Of a DNA stretch of 32,382 bases, positions 8,988-16,431 are shown piece by piece. A model generated the notes under the pieces. The model saw nothing but the letters and a program-made list of their open reading frames with translations, was not told the DNA's origin and did no database searches. The stretch is from Streptomyces aurantiacus JA 4570. Lineage in GTDB: Bacteria; Actinomycetota; Actinomycetes; Streptomycetales; Streptomycetaceae. The position numbers and the translations under genes were made by a program. Where the stretch lies: contig NZ_AOPZ01000043.1 of the NCBI RefSeq assembly GCF_000414115.1, positions 1 through 32,382 on the forward strand, in the 5' to 3' direction. Position 1 is the stretch's first letter; the number at the start of each line of letters is the position of its first letter.

Positions 8988-9021
8988 CAGGGCCCCGCCC
9001 GGACGTCCCGGCGGGGCCCTG
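8988..9021 (-). terminator. Intrinsic terminator after the ABC exporter operon
   Basis: Two perfect 12-base arms (CAGGGCCCCGCC and its complement) flank a 10-base loop, 36 bases past the stop of the ABC ATPase. Reading on the minus strand, the stem is followed by a short T-run (GTTTTC). It separates the exporter operon from the hopanoid operon. Confidence 0.75.
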
Positions 9022-9056
9022 CTCCGTTCGGCCGCAGCGAAGGTACGGCCATCCGG

Positions 9057-9869
9057 CTACTTACCGGTGAACTTCTCGTACTCCTTGATGACCTCGTCGG
9101 TCGGTCCGTCCATCCGCAGTTCGCCCCGCTCCAGCCAGAGCACGCGGTCGCAGGTGTCCCGAATCGACTTGTTGTTGTGGCTGACCAGGAAGACCGTGCC
9201 CGCCTCCTTGCGCAGCTCGCGGATGCGGGCCTCGGAGCGCTTCTGGAACTTGCGGTCGCCGGTGGCGAGGGCCTCGTCGATCATCAGGACGTCGTGGTCC
9301 TTGGCCGCCGCGATGGAGAACCGCAGGCGGGCGGCCATGCCGGAGGAGTAGGTGCGCATCGGCAGGGTGATGAAGTCGCCCTTCTCGTTGATGCCCGAGA
9401 AGTCGACGATCTCCTGGTAGCGCGTCCTGATCTGCTCGCGGCTCATGCCCATGGCGAGCCCGCCGAGGATCACGTTGCGCTCGCCGGTCAGGTCGTTCAT
9501 CAGGGCCGCGTTCACACCGAGCAGCGAGGGCTGGCCGTCGGTGTAGACCTTGCCCTGCTCGGCCGGGAGGAGGCCGGCGATGGCGCGCAGCAGGGTGGAC
9601 TTGCCGGAGCCGTTCGAGCCGATCAGGCCGATGGCCTCGCCGCGGTAGGCGGTGAAGCTGACGCCGCGCACGGCGTGCACCTTGCGGACGCCGCGCTCCT
9701 CGCCGCGCCTGATGATGCGGCTCAGCGCGGAGGTGGCGCTGCCCTTGCCCGTCTTCGCGCCGTTGACGCGGTAGACGATGTGCAGCTCGTCGGCGATGAC
9801 GGTGGGGATGTGCCCCTTGCCTGCGTTCCGGTCGGTCCGGTCGGTCTTGTCGAGCTTGTCGTCAGCCAC
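9057..9869 (-). CDS. ABC transporter ATPase, polysaccharide/teichoic-acid export type (Wzt/TagH-like)
   Basis: This 270-residue ATPase would power export of a lipid-linked glycan or polyol-phosphate polymer. It has Walker A GSNGSGKST (84-92), the non-standard signature YSSGMAARLRFS (from 174) typical of O-antigen and teichoic acid exporters in place of LSGGQ, Walker B DVLMIDE (193-199) and the H-loop His231. It lacks the extra C-terminal carbohydrate-binding domain of some Wzt proteins. The start is GTG 9869, which overlaps the permease gene by eight bases and has GAGGAG about ten bases upstream. It is the last gene of the block before a strong terminator. The transported substrate is inferred from neighbours only. 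Confidence 0.92.
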   Translation of the reverse strand: MADDKLDKTDRTDRNAGKGHIPTVIADELHIVYRVNGAKTGKGSATSALSRIIRRGEERGVRKVHAVRGVSFTAYRGEAIGLIGSNGSGKSTLLRAIAGLLPAEQGKVYTDGQPSLLGVNAALMNDLTGERNVILGGLAMGMSREQIRTRYQEIVDFSGINEKGDFITLPMRTYSSGMAARLRFSIAAAKDHDVLMIDEALATGDRKFQKRSEARIRELRKEAGTVFLVSHNNKSIRDTCDRVLWLERGELRMDGPTDEVIKEYEKFTGK

Positions 9870-10791
9870 GGCCGTAGCGCTCCTCAGCCTTCCAGAAGTA
9901 CACGAAGCCGCCCACCGCGACGAGCGCGGCCCAGCCGGCCGCGACCGCCCAGACGTGCGGAGGCAGGTTCTCCGAGCCGTAGCCGTCGATGAGCGCGAAG
10001 CGCATCAGGTCCATGTAGATGGCGGCCGGGTTCCACTGCAGGATGTCCGCGATCCACGCCGGGTGTTCCTTGAGCATCACCGGGATGGAGAACATCACGC
10101 CCGAGGCGTACATCCAGGTGCGCATCACGAAGGGCATGAGCTGCGCGAGGTCCGGGGTCTTGCTGCCGAGCCGGGCCATGATCAGCGCGAGCCCGGTGTT
10201 GAAGAGGAACTGCAGCACGAGGACGGGCAGGATCAGCAGCCACGACAGGCGCGGATAGCTGCCGAAGCCGACCGCCACGACGAACAGCACGATCATCGAG
10301 AACAGCAGCTGCTGGAGCTGCTGGAGCGAGAACGAGACGGGCAGCGAGGCCCGCGGGAAGTGCAGGGCGCGCACCAGGCCCAGGTTGCCCGAGATCGCCC
10401 GGACGCCCGCCATCACCGAGCTCTGCGTGAAGGTGAAGACGAAGACGCCGGTCACGAGGAACGGGATGTACACCTCCCGTTCCATGCCCCGGTCGGCCTT
10501 GAGGATCAGGCCGAAGATGAGGAAGTAGACGAGCGCGTTGAGCAGCGGTGTCGCCACCTGCCAGAGCTGGCCGAGCTTGGCCTGGCTGTACTGGGCGGTG
10601 AGCTTCGCCTGGGAGAAGGCGAGGATGAAGTGGCGCCGTCCCCAGAGCTGGCGGACGTACTCGATCAGACCGGGACGGGCGCCGCTGACGGACAGGCCGT
10701 ACTTGGCCGCCAGCTCGGCGGGGGAGAGCCCGTCGTCGGGCGACGGTGGCGCGGTCACCGCGACTCCACCGTCCTGCGTTGTCTCACTCAC
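9862..10791 (-). CDS. ABC-2 type permease, polysaccharide/teichoic-acid export (Wzm/TagG-like)
   Basis: The 309-residue membrane protein has a ~45-residue cytoplasmic N-terminus, then about six hydrophobic segments (starting near LNALVYFLIFGLIL, residue ~84). The amphipathic N-terminal region and the QYSQAKLGQLWQVATPLLNALVY stretch are typical of the ABC-2 exporters of O-antigen and teichoic acid. It pairs with the overlapping ATPase gene. The start is GTG 10791; only a weak purine-rich site is visible. A 98-base gap separates it from the glycosyltransferase gene upstream, so an internal promoter is possible, but same-strand context suggests one functional unit. Confidence 0.9.
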   Translation of the reverse strand: MSETTQDGGVAVTAPPSPDDGLSPAELAAKYGLSVSGARPGLIEYVRQLWGRRHFILAFSQAKLTAQYSQAKLGQLWQVATPLLNALVYFLIFGLILKADRGMEREVYIPFLVTGVFVFTFTQSSVMAGVRAISGNLGLVRALHFPRASLPVSFSLQQLQQLLFSMIVLFVVAVGFGSYPRLSWLLILPVLVLQFLFNTGLALIMARLGSKTPDLAQLMPFVMRTWMYASGVMFSIPVMLKEHPAWIADILQWNPAAIYMDLMRFALIDGYGSENLPPHVWAVAAGWAALVAVGGFVYFWKAEERYGRG

Positions 10792-10889
10792 GAAGGGAAA
10801 CTTTCGTCTTCAGATGCGCGGCCGGTCGGGCGTGGGCGTGGGGGACCAGGGACCGGGATACGGCCCGAATATTCTCAGATCCGAGCTTG

Positions 10890-11798
10890 TCAGATGACGG
10901 GAGGGCGGCCCAGTCGGGTCAGGCGCCACACCGTACGCCACTTCATGGGGCGCCGGGGTCCGCAGGAGCTGGTCCAGCCCTCGCGGAAGCCGCCGAACCA
11001 TGCCTTCAGGGCGGGCCGCGAGGGGCGCCGGGCGAGGGTCAGCAGGAGCCAGACGCCGAGGTACACCGGCACGAGGAGGGCGGGCAGGTTGCGGCGGGCC
11101 AGCCAGACGCGGTTGCGGGCCACCATGCGGTGGTAGACCGCGTGCCGGGAGGGGGCCGTGGTGGGGTGGAACAGCACCATGTCGGCGCGGTAGTCGATCA
11201 TCCAGCCCGCGTCCAGGGCGCGCCAGGCGAGGTCGGTCTCCTCGTGCGCGTAGAAGAAGGCGTCGGGCAGGCCGCCGACCTCCTTGAGGACGGCGGTGCG
11301 CACGGCGTTGGCGCCGCCGAGGAACGTCGTCACGCGCGAGGACCGCATCGGGTCGGAGGCGCGCAGGCGCGGCACGTGGCGGCGCTGGGTGACACCGGTG
11401 TCCGGGTCGGCGATGCGGAAGGAGACGATCCCGAGTTCCGGGGCCGCCGCGAAGGCTTCGCGGCAGAGCTCGGCGGTGTCCGTGCGGGCGAGCAGTCCGT
11501 CGTCGTCGAGGAAGAGCAGGATGTCGACGTCGGTGCCGCCGGGGCCGAATGCCTCGATGCCCACGTTGCGTCCGCCGGGGATGCCCAGGTTCTCGGGCAG
11601 TTCTATGGTGCGCACGCCGTCGGGCACGTCCGGTACGGGGGCGCCGTTGCCGACGACGACCACCTCGATCCGGTCGCCGTCCTGCTTGGCGACCGAGTCG
11701 AGGAGGGCGCGCAGCTCCTGCGGGCGGTTGCCCATGGTGATGACGACCGCGCCGACCTTCAGCTGCTGGCCCTGCTGGCTCTGCTGTGCCTGGCTCAC
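10890..11798 (-). CDS. Glycosyltransferase family 2
   Basis: This GT-A fold transferase (302 residues) probably adds a sugar from a nucleotide donor to the exported glycoconjugate. Visible features are the N-terminal VGAVVITMGNRPQELRALLDS strand-helix, the metal-binding D98-D99-D100, GGANAVRTAVLKEVGG before the acceptor site, and HEETDLAWR from 185, which holds the likely catalytic acid. A hydrophobic segment near residues 240-258 and a very basic C-terminus suggest membrane association. GTG 11798 overlaps the preceding CDP-alcohol phosphotransferase stop in GTGA. It resembles rhamnosyltransferase-type GT2 enzymes, but the sugar cannot be read from sequence. Confidence 0.9.
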   Translation of the reverse strand: MSQAQQSQQGQQLKVGAVVITMGNRPQELRALLDSVAKQDGDRIEVVVVGNGAPVPDVPDGVRTIELPENLGIPGGRNVGIEAFGPGGTDVDILLFLDDDGLLARTDTAELCREAFAAAPELGIVSFRIADPDTGVTQRRHVPRLRASDPMRSSRVTTFLGGANAVRTAVLKEVGGLPDAFFYAHEETDLAWRALDAGWMIDYRADMVLFHPTTAPSRHAVYHRMVARNRVWLARRNLPALLVPVYLGVWLLLTLARRPSRPALKAWFGGFREGWTSSCGPRRPMKWRTVWRLTRLGRPPVI

Positions 11799-12574
11799 TT
11801 CAGCCTGCTAGAGGCGAGGATGGACACGAGGTGCAGCAGGGTCTGCAGGAGCGCGATGCCGGCGAGGACGGCGACACCGAGGCGGGAGAAGAACAGGTCT
11901 CCCCGGATCTGGTCCACGACGGCGATGACCAGGATCAGCAGGGACGCCTCGATGCCGAGGATGAGGCGGTGGAACTTCAGCGCGGCGGCGGCCTTGCGGG
12001 CCAGGGCCACACCGGACGTGCGCGGCTCGGCCGCCGACTCCTGCACCGGCGCCATGCCCTGCTGGTGCCGGGCGACGGCGACGAGGTCGGTCTCCGCCTT
12101 GATCAGGATCGCGCCGAGGGCGGCCAGGGTGCCGAGGAAGGCCCACAGCCAGTCGATCCGGCCCGAGCCCCACAGGTCGGCGGCGCGCAGGCCGAAGCCG
12201 ACCAGGACCGCGGCGTCGCACAGGTAGGCGCCGACACGGTCCAGGTACACCCCGGACATCGAGTACTGCTTGCGCCAGCGGGCGATCTCGCCGTCGACGC
12301 AGTCGAGCAGCAGATAGAGCTGGACCGCGACGACGCCGAGCACGGCGCCCCAGATCCCCGGGACCAGCAGGGCCGGGGCGGCCAGGACGCCCGCGACGGT
12401 CATCAGATAAGTGAGCTGGTTGGGCGTGATCCTGGTGTTCACCAGGTAGCGGTCGCAGCGCAGCGAGATCTCTCGCATGTACAGGCGTCCCGCCCAGTGC
12501 TCACCGCTGCGGCGGTCCTTCACCCCGGCGGGGTGAACGACGGGCCGGAGTTCAGCTACCGATGGCCTTGGCAT
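11795..12574 (-). CDS. CDP-alcohol phosphotransferase-family membrane protein, motif variant
   Basis: Family members transfer a phospho-alcohol from a CDP donor to a hydroxyl acceptor in the membrane. This 259-residue protein has several hydrophobic helices and most of the signature: D91-x2-D94-G95-x2-A98-R99-x8-G108-x3-D112. The next expected Asp, four residues later, is Ala116 (reads LDRVGAYLCD). That fourth Asp is the proposed catalytic base in characterised enzymes, so this one may be altered in activity; D120, one helical turn further, could substitute. ATG 12574 overlaps the dehydrogenase gene by 23 bases; a GTG at 12523 is an alternative start. The stop overlaps the GT2 start. Confidence 0.85.
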   Translation of the reverse strand: MPRPSVAELRPVVHPAGVKDRRSGEHWAGRLYMREISLRCDRYLVNTRITPNQLTYLMTVAGVLAAPALLVPGIWGAVLGVVAVQLYLLLDCVDGEIARWRKQYSMSGVYLDRVGAYLCDAAVLVGFGLRAADLWGSGRIDWLWAFLGTLAALGAILIKAETDLVAVARHQQGMAPVQESAAEPRTSGVALARKAAAALKFHRLILGIEASLLILVIAVVDQIRGDLFFSRLGVAVLAGIALLQTLLHLVSILASSRLK

Positions 12575-13616
12575 AGTCGGCGTATGCGTCCTTGATCTGG
12601 TCGTGGTTCAGATTGAGGTGCTCGAGGATGGTGTAGCGGCCCGGCCGGGTCTGCGGCGCGTACTCCACGACCTGGACGAACTCGTCCACGGTGAAGCCGA
12701 TCTCCTCCGGCAGGACGGGCAGGCCGTGGCGGCGCAGCACCTCGGCCATGAACGCCGACTCCTCGCGGGCACCGCGCAGGTGCATCGCGAAGGCCGCGCC
12801 GAGGCCGCACTGCTCGCCGTGGCTCGCCGCGCGCTTCGGGAACAGCAGGTCGAAGGCGTGGTTGATCTCGTGGCAGGCACCGGACGCCGGGCGGGAGTCG
12901 CCCGAGACGGACATGGCGATGCCGGTGAGGACCAGGCCCTCGGCGAGCACCTGCAGGAAGCCGTCGTCGCCGACGCCGCCGGGATGGCGCAGGACCGCCT
13001 CGCCGGCCTGGCGGGCCATCGCGGCGGCGAGGCCGTCGATGTCCTCGCCGCGCTCGCGGGCGGCGAGCTCCCAGTCGCGGATCGCGGAGATGTTGGACAG
13101 GGCGTCGCCGATGCCGGAGCGCACGAAGCGGACCGGGGCCTCGCGGATGACGTCGAGGTCGATGACGACGGCGATCGGGGTCGGCACGCCGTACGAGCCG
13201 CGGCCGGCGTCGTTGTCGAGGGTCGCGACGGGCGAGCACAGGCCGTCGTGCGACAGGTTCGTCGCGACGGCGACCAGCGGCAGGCCGACGCGCGCCGCGG
13301 CGAACTTGGCACAGTCGATGATCTTGCCGCCGCCGAGGCCCACGACCGCGTCGTAGCGGCCCTTCTTCATGGCGTCGGCGAGCTTGATGGCGTCGTCGAG
13401 CGTGCCGCCGCCGACCTCGAACCACTCCGCGTTCGGCAGCGACGGCTCGAGCTGCGCGCGCAGCACCGCGCCGGAGCCGCCGCTGATGGCGACGGCCAGC
13501 TTGCCGGTCGCCGAGCAGATCCGCTGGTCGGCGAGGACGCTCGCCAGGTCGTTGAGCGCCCCCGCCCGGATGTCGACGACGACCGGCGAGGGGATGAGCC
13601 TCGTCAGTACTGGCAC
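12552..13616 (-). CDS. Glycerol-1-phosphate dehydrogenase-like (EgsA/AraM) Fe/Zn-dependent dehydrogenase
   Basis: Family enzymes reduce DHAP to sn-glycerol-1-phosphate, the enantiomer of the usual bacterial glycerol-3-phosphate. The 354-residue protein has the NAD(P)-binding VVGLGGGKIIDCAK (91-104), a substrate loop NLSHDGLCSP (120-129), and the three expected metal ligands: D171 in SGIGDALSN, H249 in RPASGACHEINHAF and H266 in SHGEQCG. These motifs fit G1P dehydrogenase better than generic iron alcohol dehydrogenases. GTG 13616 overlaps the nucleotidyltransferase end by 13 bases. Its neighbours are a nucleotidyltransferase and two CDP-alcohol transferases, so its product is probably activated and transferred to a lipid or glycan. 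A related substrate (another ketose phosphate) is possible. Confidence 0.88.
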   Translation of the reverse strand: MPVLTRLIPSPVVVDIRAGALNDLASVLADQRICSATGKLAVAISGGSGAVLRAQLEPSLPNAEWFEVGGGTLDDAIKLADAMKKGRYDAVVGLGGGKIIDCAKFAAARVGLPLVAVATNLSHDGLCSPVATLDNDAGRGSYGVPTPIAVVIDLDVIREAPVRFVRSGIGDALSNISAIRDWELAARERGEDIDGLAAAMARQAGEAVLRHPGGVGDDGFLQVLAEGLVLTGIAMSVSGDSRPASGACHEINHAFDLLFPKRAASHGEQCGLGAAFAMHLRGAREESAFMAEVLRRHGLPVLPEEIGFTVDEFVQVVEYAPQTRPGRYTILEHLNLNHDQIKDAYADYAKAIGS

Positions 13617-14341
13617 GCGATTTCACGCCCCTTGGCGAGGTCGTCGTGGTTGTCGATCTCGACCCACTTGACGTCGCCGATCGGCGCCACGTCGACCTTG
13701 AAGCCGCGGTTGACGAGCTCCTGGTAGCCGTCCTCGTAGTAGAGGTCGGGGTCGCGCTCGAAGGTGGTCTTCAGGGCGTCGGCCAGCTCGTCGGCGGCGG
13801 AGCCCTCGATGAGGGTGACGCCGATGTACTCGCCGGTGGCCTCGGCCGGGTCCATCAGCTTGGTGATGCGCTGCACGCCCTTCTCGGCGTCCACGATGAC
13901 CTTCATCTCCTCGTCCGCGAGCTGCTTCACGGTGTCGAGGGCGAGGATGATCTTCTGGCCGTTGCCGCGGGCGGCGAGCAGCGTCTTCTCGACGGAGACC
14001 GGGTGCACGGTGTCGCCGTTGGCGAGGATCACGTCGTGCTTGATCGCGTCACGTCCGCACCACAGGGAGTAGGCGTTGTTCCACTCCTCGGCCTTGTCGT
14101 TGTCGATGAGGGTCAGCTTGAGGCCGTACTTCGCCTCCAGGGCCGCCTTGCGGTCGTAGACGGCCTCCTTCTTGTAACCGACGATGATCGCGACCTCGGT
14201 GAGACCGATCTCGGCGAAGTTGCCGAGCGTCAGGTCGAGGATGGTGGTGTCGCCGTCGACGGGCACCAGGGCCTTGGGCAGGGTGTCCGTGTAAGGGCGA
14301 AGACGCCGTCCGGCGCCGGCCGCCAGCACGAGGCCGATCAT
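13604..14341 (-). CDS. Sugar/polyol-phosphate nucleotidyltransferase
   Basis: The 245-residue protein is a Rossmann-like NTP transferase. The N-terminal loop LAAGAGRRLRPYTDTLPKALVPV (from residue 6) holds the nucleotide-binding GxGxR and the PK lysine. A metal-binding Asp lies in DVILANGDTVH and another near WVEIDNHDDL at the C-terminus. This compact form resembles CTP-dependent enzymes such as inositol-1-phosphate or choline-phosphate cytidylyltransferases. Between a CDP-alcohol phosphotransferase and a G1P-type dehydrogenase, a CTP-dependent role (making a CDP-polyol) is the simplest inference. ATG 14341 overlaps the upstream stop in ATGA; the downstream GTG overlaps this gene by 13 bases. 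Confidence 0.88.
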   Translation of the reverse strand: MIGLVLAAGAGRRLRPYTDTLPKALVPVDGDTTILDLTLGNFAEIGLTEVAIIVGYKKEAVYDRKAALEAKYGLKLTLIDNDKAEEWNNAYSLWCGRDAIKHDVILANGDTVHPVSVEKTLLAARGNGQKIILALDTVKQLADEEMKVIVDAEKGVQRITKLMDPAEATGEYIGVTLIEGSAADELADALKTTFERDPDLYYEDGYQELVNRGFKVDVAPIGDVKWVEIDNHDDLAKGREIACQY

Positions 14342-16167
14342 GCGGGTTCTCCTTCATCGTGTACGGCGGGTGCGCCACGCTTGTGAGCGGTCACCCAGAA
14401 GCGGATGCTCTCGACGAGCACCACGAGTGCCACGGCCACGGCGAGAGCCGTGAGCGCGACGGTGAAATCTGTGTCGTGCAGTACGGCGGCGGCCAGCGCG
14501 ACCACCAGGGTCCTGCCTTCTTGGCCGCCGATCGCCCGCACCAGCCAGCGCGGGGGCGCGCCGGTGCCGCCCTTGATGCGGTACACCGTGTCGTAGTGAT
14601 GGTAGGCGACCGCGGCCACCAGACCGAAAGCTGCCGGAAGAGCGCCGTTCACGTCCGCTTTGGCGGCCAGTACCAGCACGGTGCCGTACTCGGCGACGCG
14701 GAAGAACGGCGGAACCAGCCAGTCCAGGGCGCCCTTGAGGGGGCGCGCGAGCGCGAGGCCCGACGTGATGACGTAGATCACGGCGGCGACGACCACCCAG
14801 GGGCTGCCGTAGGACGTGCAGGCGGCCACAGCGACGACGGCGGCGCCGCCCAGGAAGGCGAGGACGGGGGCGGGCAGCGGGCCGCCGCGCCGCAGGGCGG
14901 CGAAGGAGGAGGCGAGCGTGCCGTTGTCGGCGAGGTCGGCGAGCGCCCGCGCGGCCCGGTCGGTGCGGGTGGCCTTGCGGGTCAGCGAGCGCAGCACCCG
15001 GCCCGCGGTGGTGTAGCAGGCCGCGAGGGAGCAGCCGACGAGCAGGACGACCAGGGTGACGCGGGGCGTGGTGACGGCGGTGAGCACGGCGATCAGGGCC
15101 CACCGCTCACCGATCGGCAGCACGATCATCCGGCGCACCCAGACCGTCCAGCCGACGCTGTCGAGCTTGTCCGAGAGGGCGGCCGTGGGGCTGGTGTTGG
15201 CGGTCGCGTCGTGGTTCGCCTCGTTGAAGGAGAAGTCGACGACGTGCCGACAGGTCTGCAGGACCATCGCGCCGAGCGCGAGCGCCCATACGTCATCACC
15301 GCCGCGGGCGGCGCCGAGCGCGAGGCCCGCGTAGTAGGCGTACTCCTTGGCGCGGTCGAAGGTCGCGTCGAGCCAGGCGCCGAGGGTGGAGTACTGCAGC
15401 GAGTAACGGGCGAGCTGGCCGTCCGTGCAGTCCAGGACGAAGGAGAACAGGAGCAGCAGTCCCGCGGCGATGAAGCCGCCGCGGGTGCCGGTCGCCGCGC
15501 AGCCGGCCGCGATGAGCGCGGTCAGCAGCGACGCGGTGGTGACCTGGTTCGGGGTGAACCCGCGCCGGGCGCACCAGCGGGCGAGGTAGCGGGAGTACGG
15601 GCTGATGCAGTACGTGGTGAAGAAGCCGTCGCGGGCCTTCACGGCGCCGCGCAGGCGGACCGCCTCGTCGTCGACGGCGGCGACGGCCTGGCGCGCGGTG
15701 TTGCGGGCCTCCGGGTCGTCGGCGACGACCGCGACGAGGGTGCCGAGCTCAGGGCGGTGCACGTCGACACCGCCGGCTTCGAGGGCGGCGGCGAGGCGGT
15801 CGGGCACGGCCTGCTCGGGGGCGGGCGTCAGACCCGTGCCGCCGCCGTCGGGCGTGGCCCCAACTGCCGTACGCAGCACGGACATCAGCTCTCCGCGCGC
15901 CCCGGCCTGCGCGGTCATGGCGCCGGGCACCGCGGACACCGGGAAGCGCGGGTCGGTCAGGCCGAGCCGCAGCGCGTGCACATGGCCGACGAAGCGGGTG
16001 TCCACGACGGCGACGCGCTCGCCCGCGGGCAGGTCGCGCAGCAGGGCCGCGAGCTCTTCGGGGGACGCCGCGTCGGGGGCGGTCCGCACGTCGAAGCCGA
16101 GGGACCGCAGATCGCCTTCGAGCGGCGAACCGGGCACCGGCCGGCCGGTGAGGATGGCGGTCGACAG
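14338..16167 (-). CDS. CDP-alcohol phosphotransferase with N-terminal DUF5941-like domain
   Basis: About 609 residues. An N-terminal soluble domain of ~180 residues of unknown role precedes a CDP-alcohol phosphotransferase core with the full signature D246-x2-D249-G-x2-A-R-x8-G-x3-D267-x3-D271, then many hydrophobic segments. The first in-frame GTG is 16137, but it has no ribosome binding site. I prefer a CTG at 16167, which has AAGGAG ending nine bases upstream and restores a family-like strand (STAILTGRPVPG); a stop codon lies just upstream in frame. CTG starts are rare, so this needs proof. The N-terminal domain may be a degenerate nucleotidyltransferase (inference), with the intact enzyme encoded next, overlapping in ATGA. 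This is the first gene of the block, facing galE. Confidence 0.85.
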   Translation of the reverse strand: MSTAILTGRPVPGSPLEGDLRSLGFDVRTAPDAASPEELAALLRDLPAGERVAVVDTRFVGHVHALRLGLTDPRFPVSAVPGAMTAQAGARGELMSVLRTAVGATPDGGGTGLTPAPEQAVPDRLAAALEAGGVDVHRPELGTLVAVVADDPEARNTARQAVAAVDDEAVRLRGAVKARDGFFTTYCISPYSRYLARWCARRGFTPNQVTTASLLTALIAAGCAATGTRGGFIAAGLLLLFSFVLDCTDGQLARYSLQYSTLGAWLDATFDRAKEYAYYAGLALGAARGGDDVWALALGAMVLQTCRHVVDFSFNEANHDATANTSPTAALSDKLDSVGWTVWVRRMIVLPIGERWALIAVLTAVTTPRVTLVVLLVGCSLAACYTTAGRVLRSLTRKATRTDRAARALADLADNGTLASSFAALRRGGPLPAPVLAFLGGAAVVAVAACTSYGSPWVVVAAVIYVITSGLALARPLKGALDWLVPPFFRVAEYGTVLVLAAKADVNGALPAAFGLVAAVAYHHYDTVYRIKGGTGAPPRWLVRAIGGQEGRTLVVALAAAVLHDTDFTVALTALAVAVALVVLVESIRFWVTAHKRGAPAVHDEGEPA

Positions 16168-16287
16168 ACGAACTCACTCCTTGATTCCCGGCGCGGCTCG
16201 CGCGGGCACGTGCGTGACGGGGGCGCCCTGGCAGCGAGGCGGCCGGGCGGCGTGTCGGCTGAGGCTATCGGATGAATGGAAGCAGGC

Positions 16288-16320
16288 GTTCACCGCCCGT
16301 TCACGCCCCGATCAACGCGG
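16288..16320 (+). promoter_or_regulatory. PHO-box-like direct repeats (putative PhoP site) in the divergent promoter region
   Basis: Three consecutive 11-base units are GTTCACCGCCC (16288), GTTCACGCCCC (16299) and a weaker GATCAACGCGG (16310). Streptomyces PhoP binds tandem 11-base units that begin GTTCA. The site lies about 120 bases from the CDP-alcohol transferase start and 112 bases from galE, in a 264-base divergent gap with no other gene. On the minus strand it overlaps a possible promoter, TGAACG then GATAGC 17 bases on (weak). This suggests phosphate control of the polymer-type operon, galE, or both. Confidence 0.5.
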
Positions 16321-16431
16321 TCTGGCTGCGCCGCGCCCTCTGTGATCGCCACGATCATCATGGTCGAAAGCGGCCCGCGGCCACAAACCGTGGGGCCCAC
16401 ACCCGCCCAAGCCCGCCTAAGGTGGACTGCC

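Noticed and set aside
15749..16177. An ORF starting GTG 16177 beside the AAGGAG site
   Set aside because: The GTG is directly adjacent to the ribosome binding site (too close), the frame stops after 142 codons inside the CDP-alcohol transferase gene, and its protein is Arg/Pro-rich noise.
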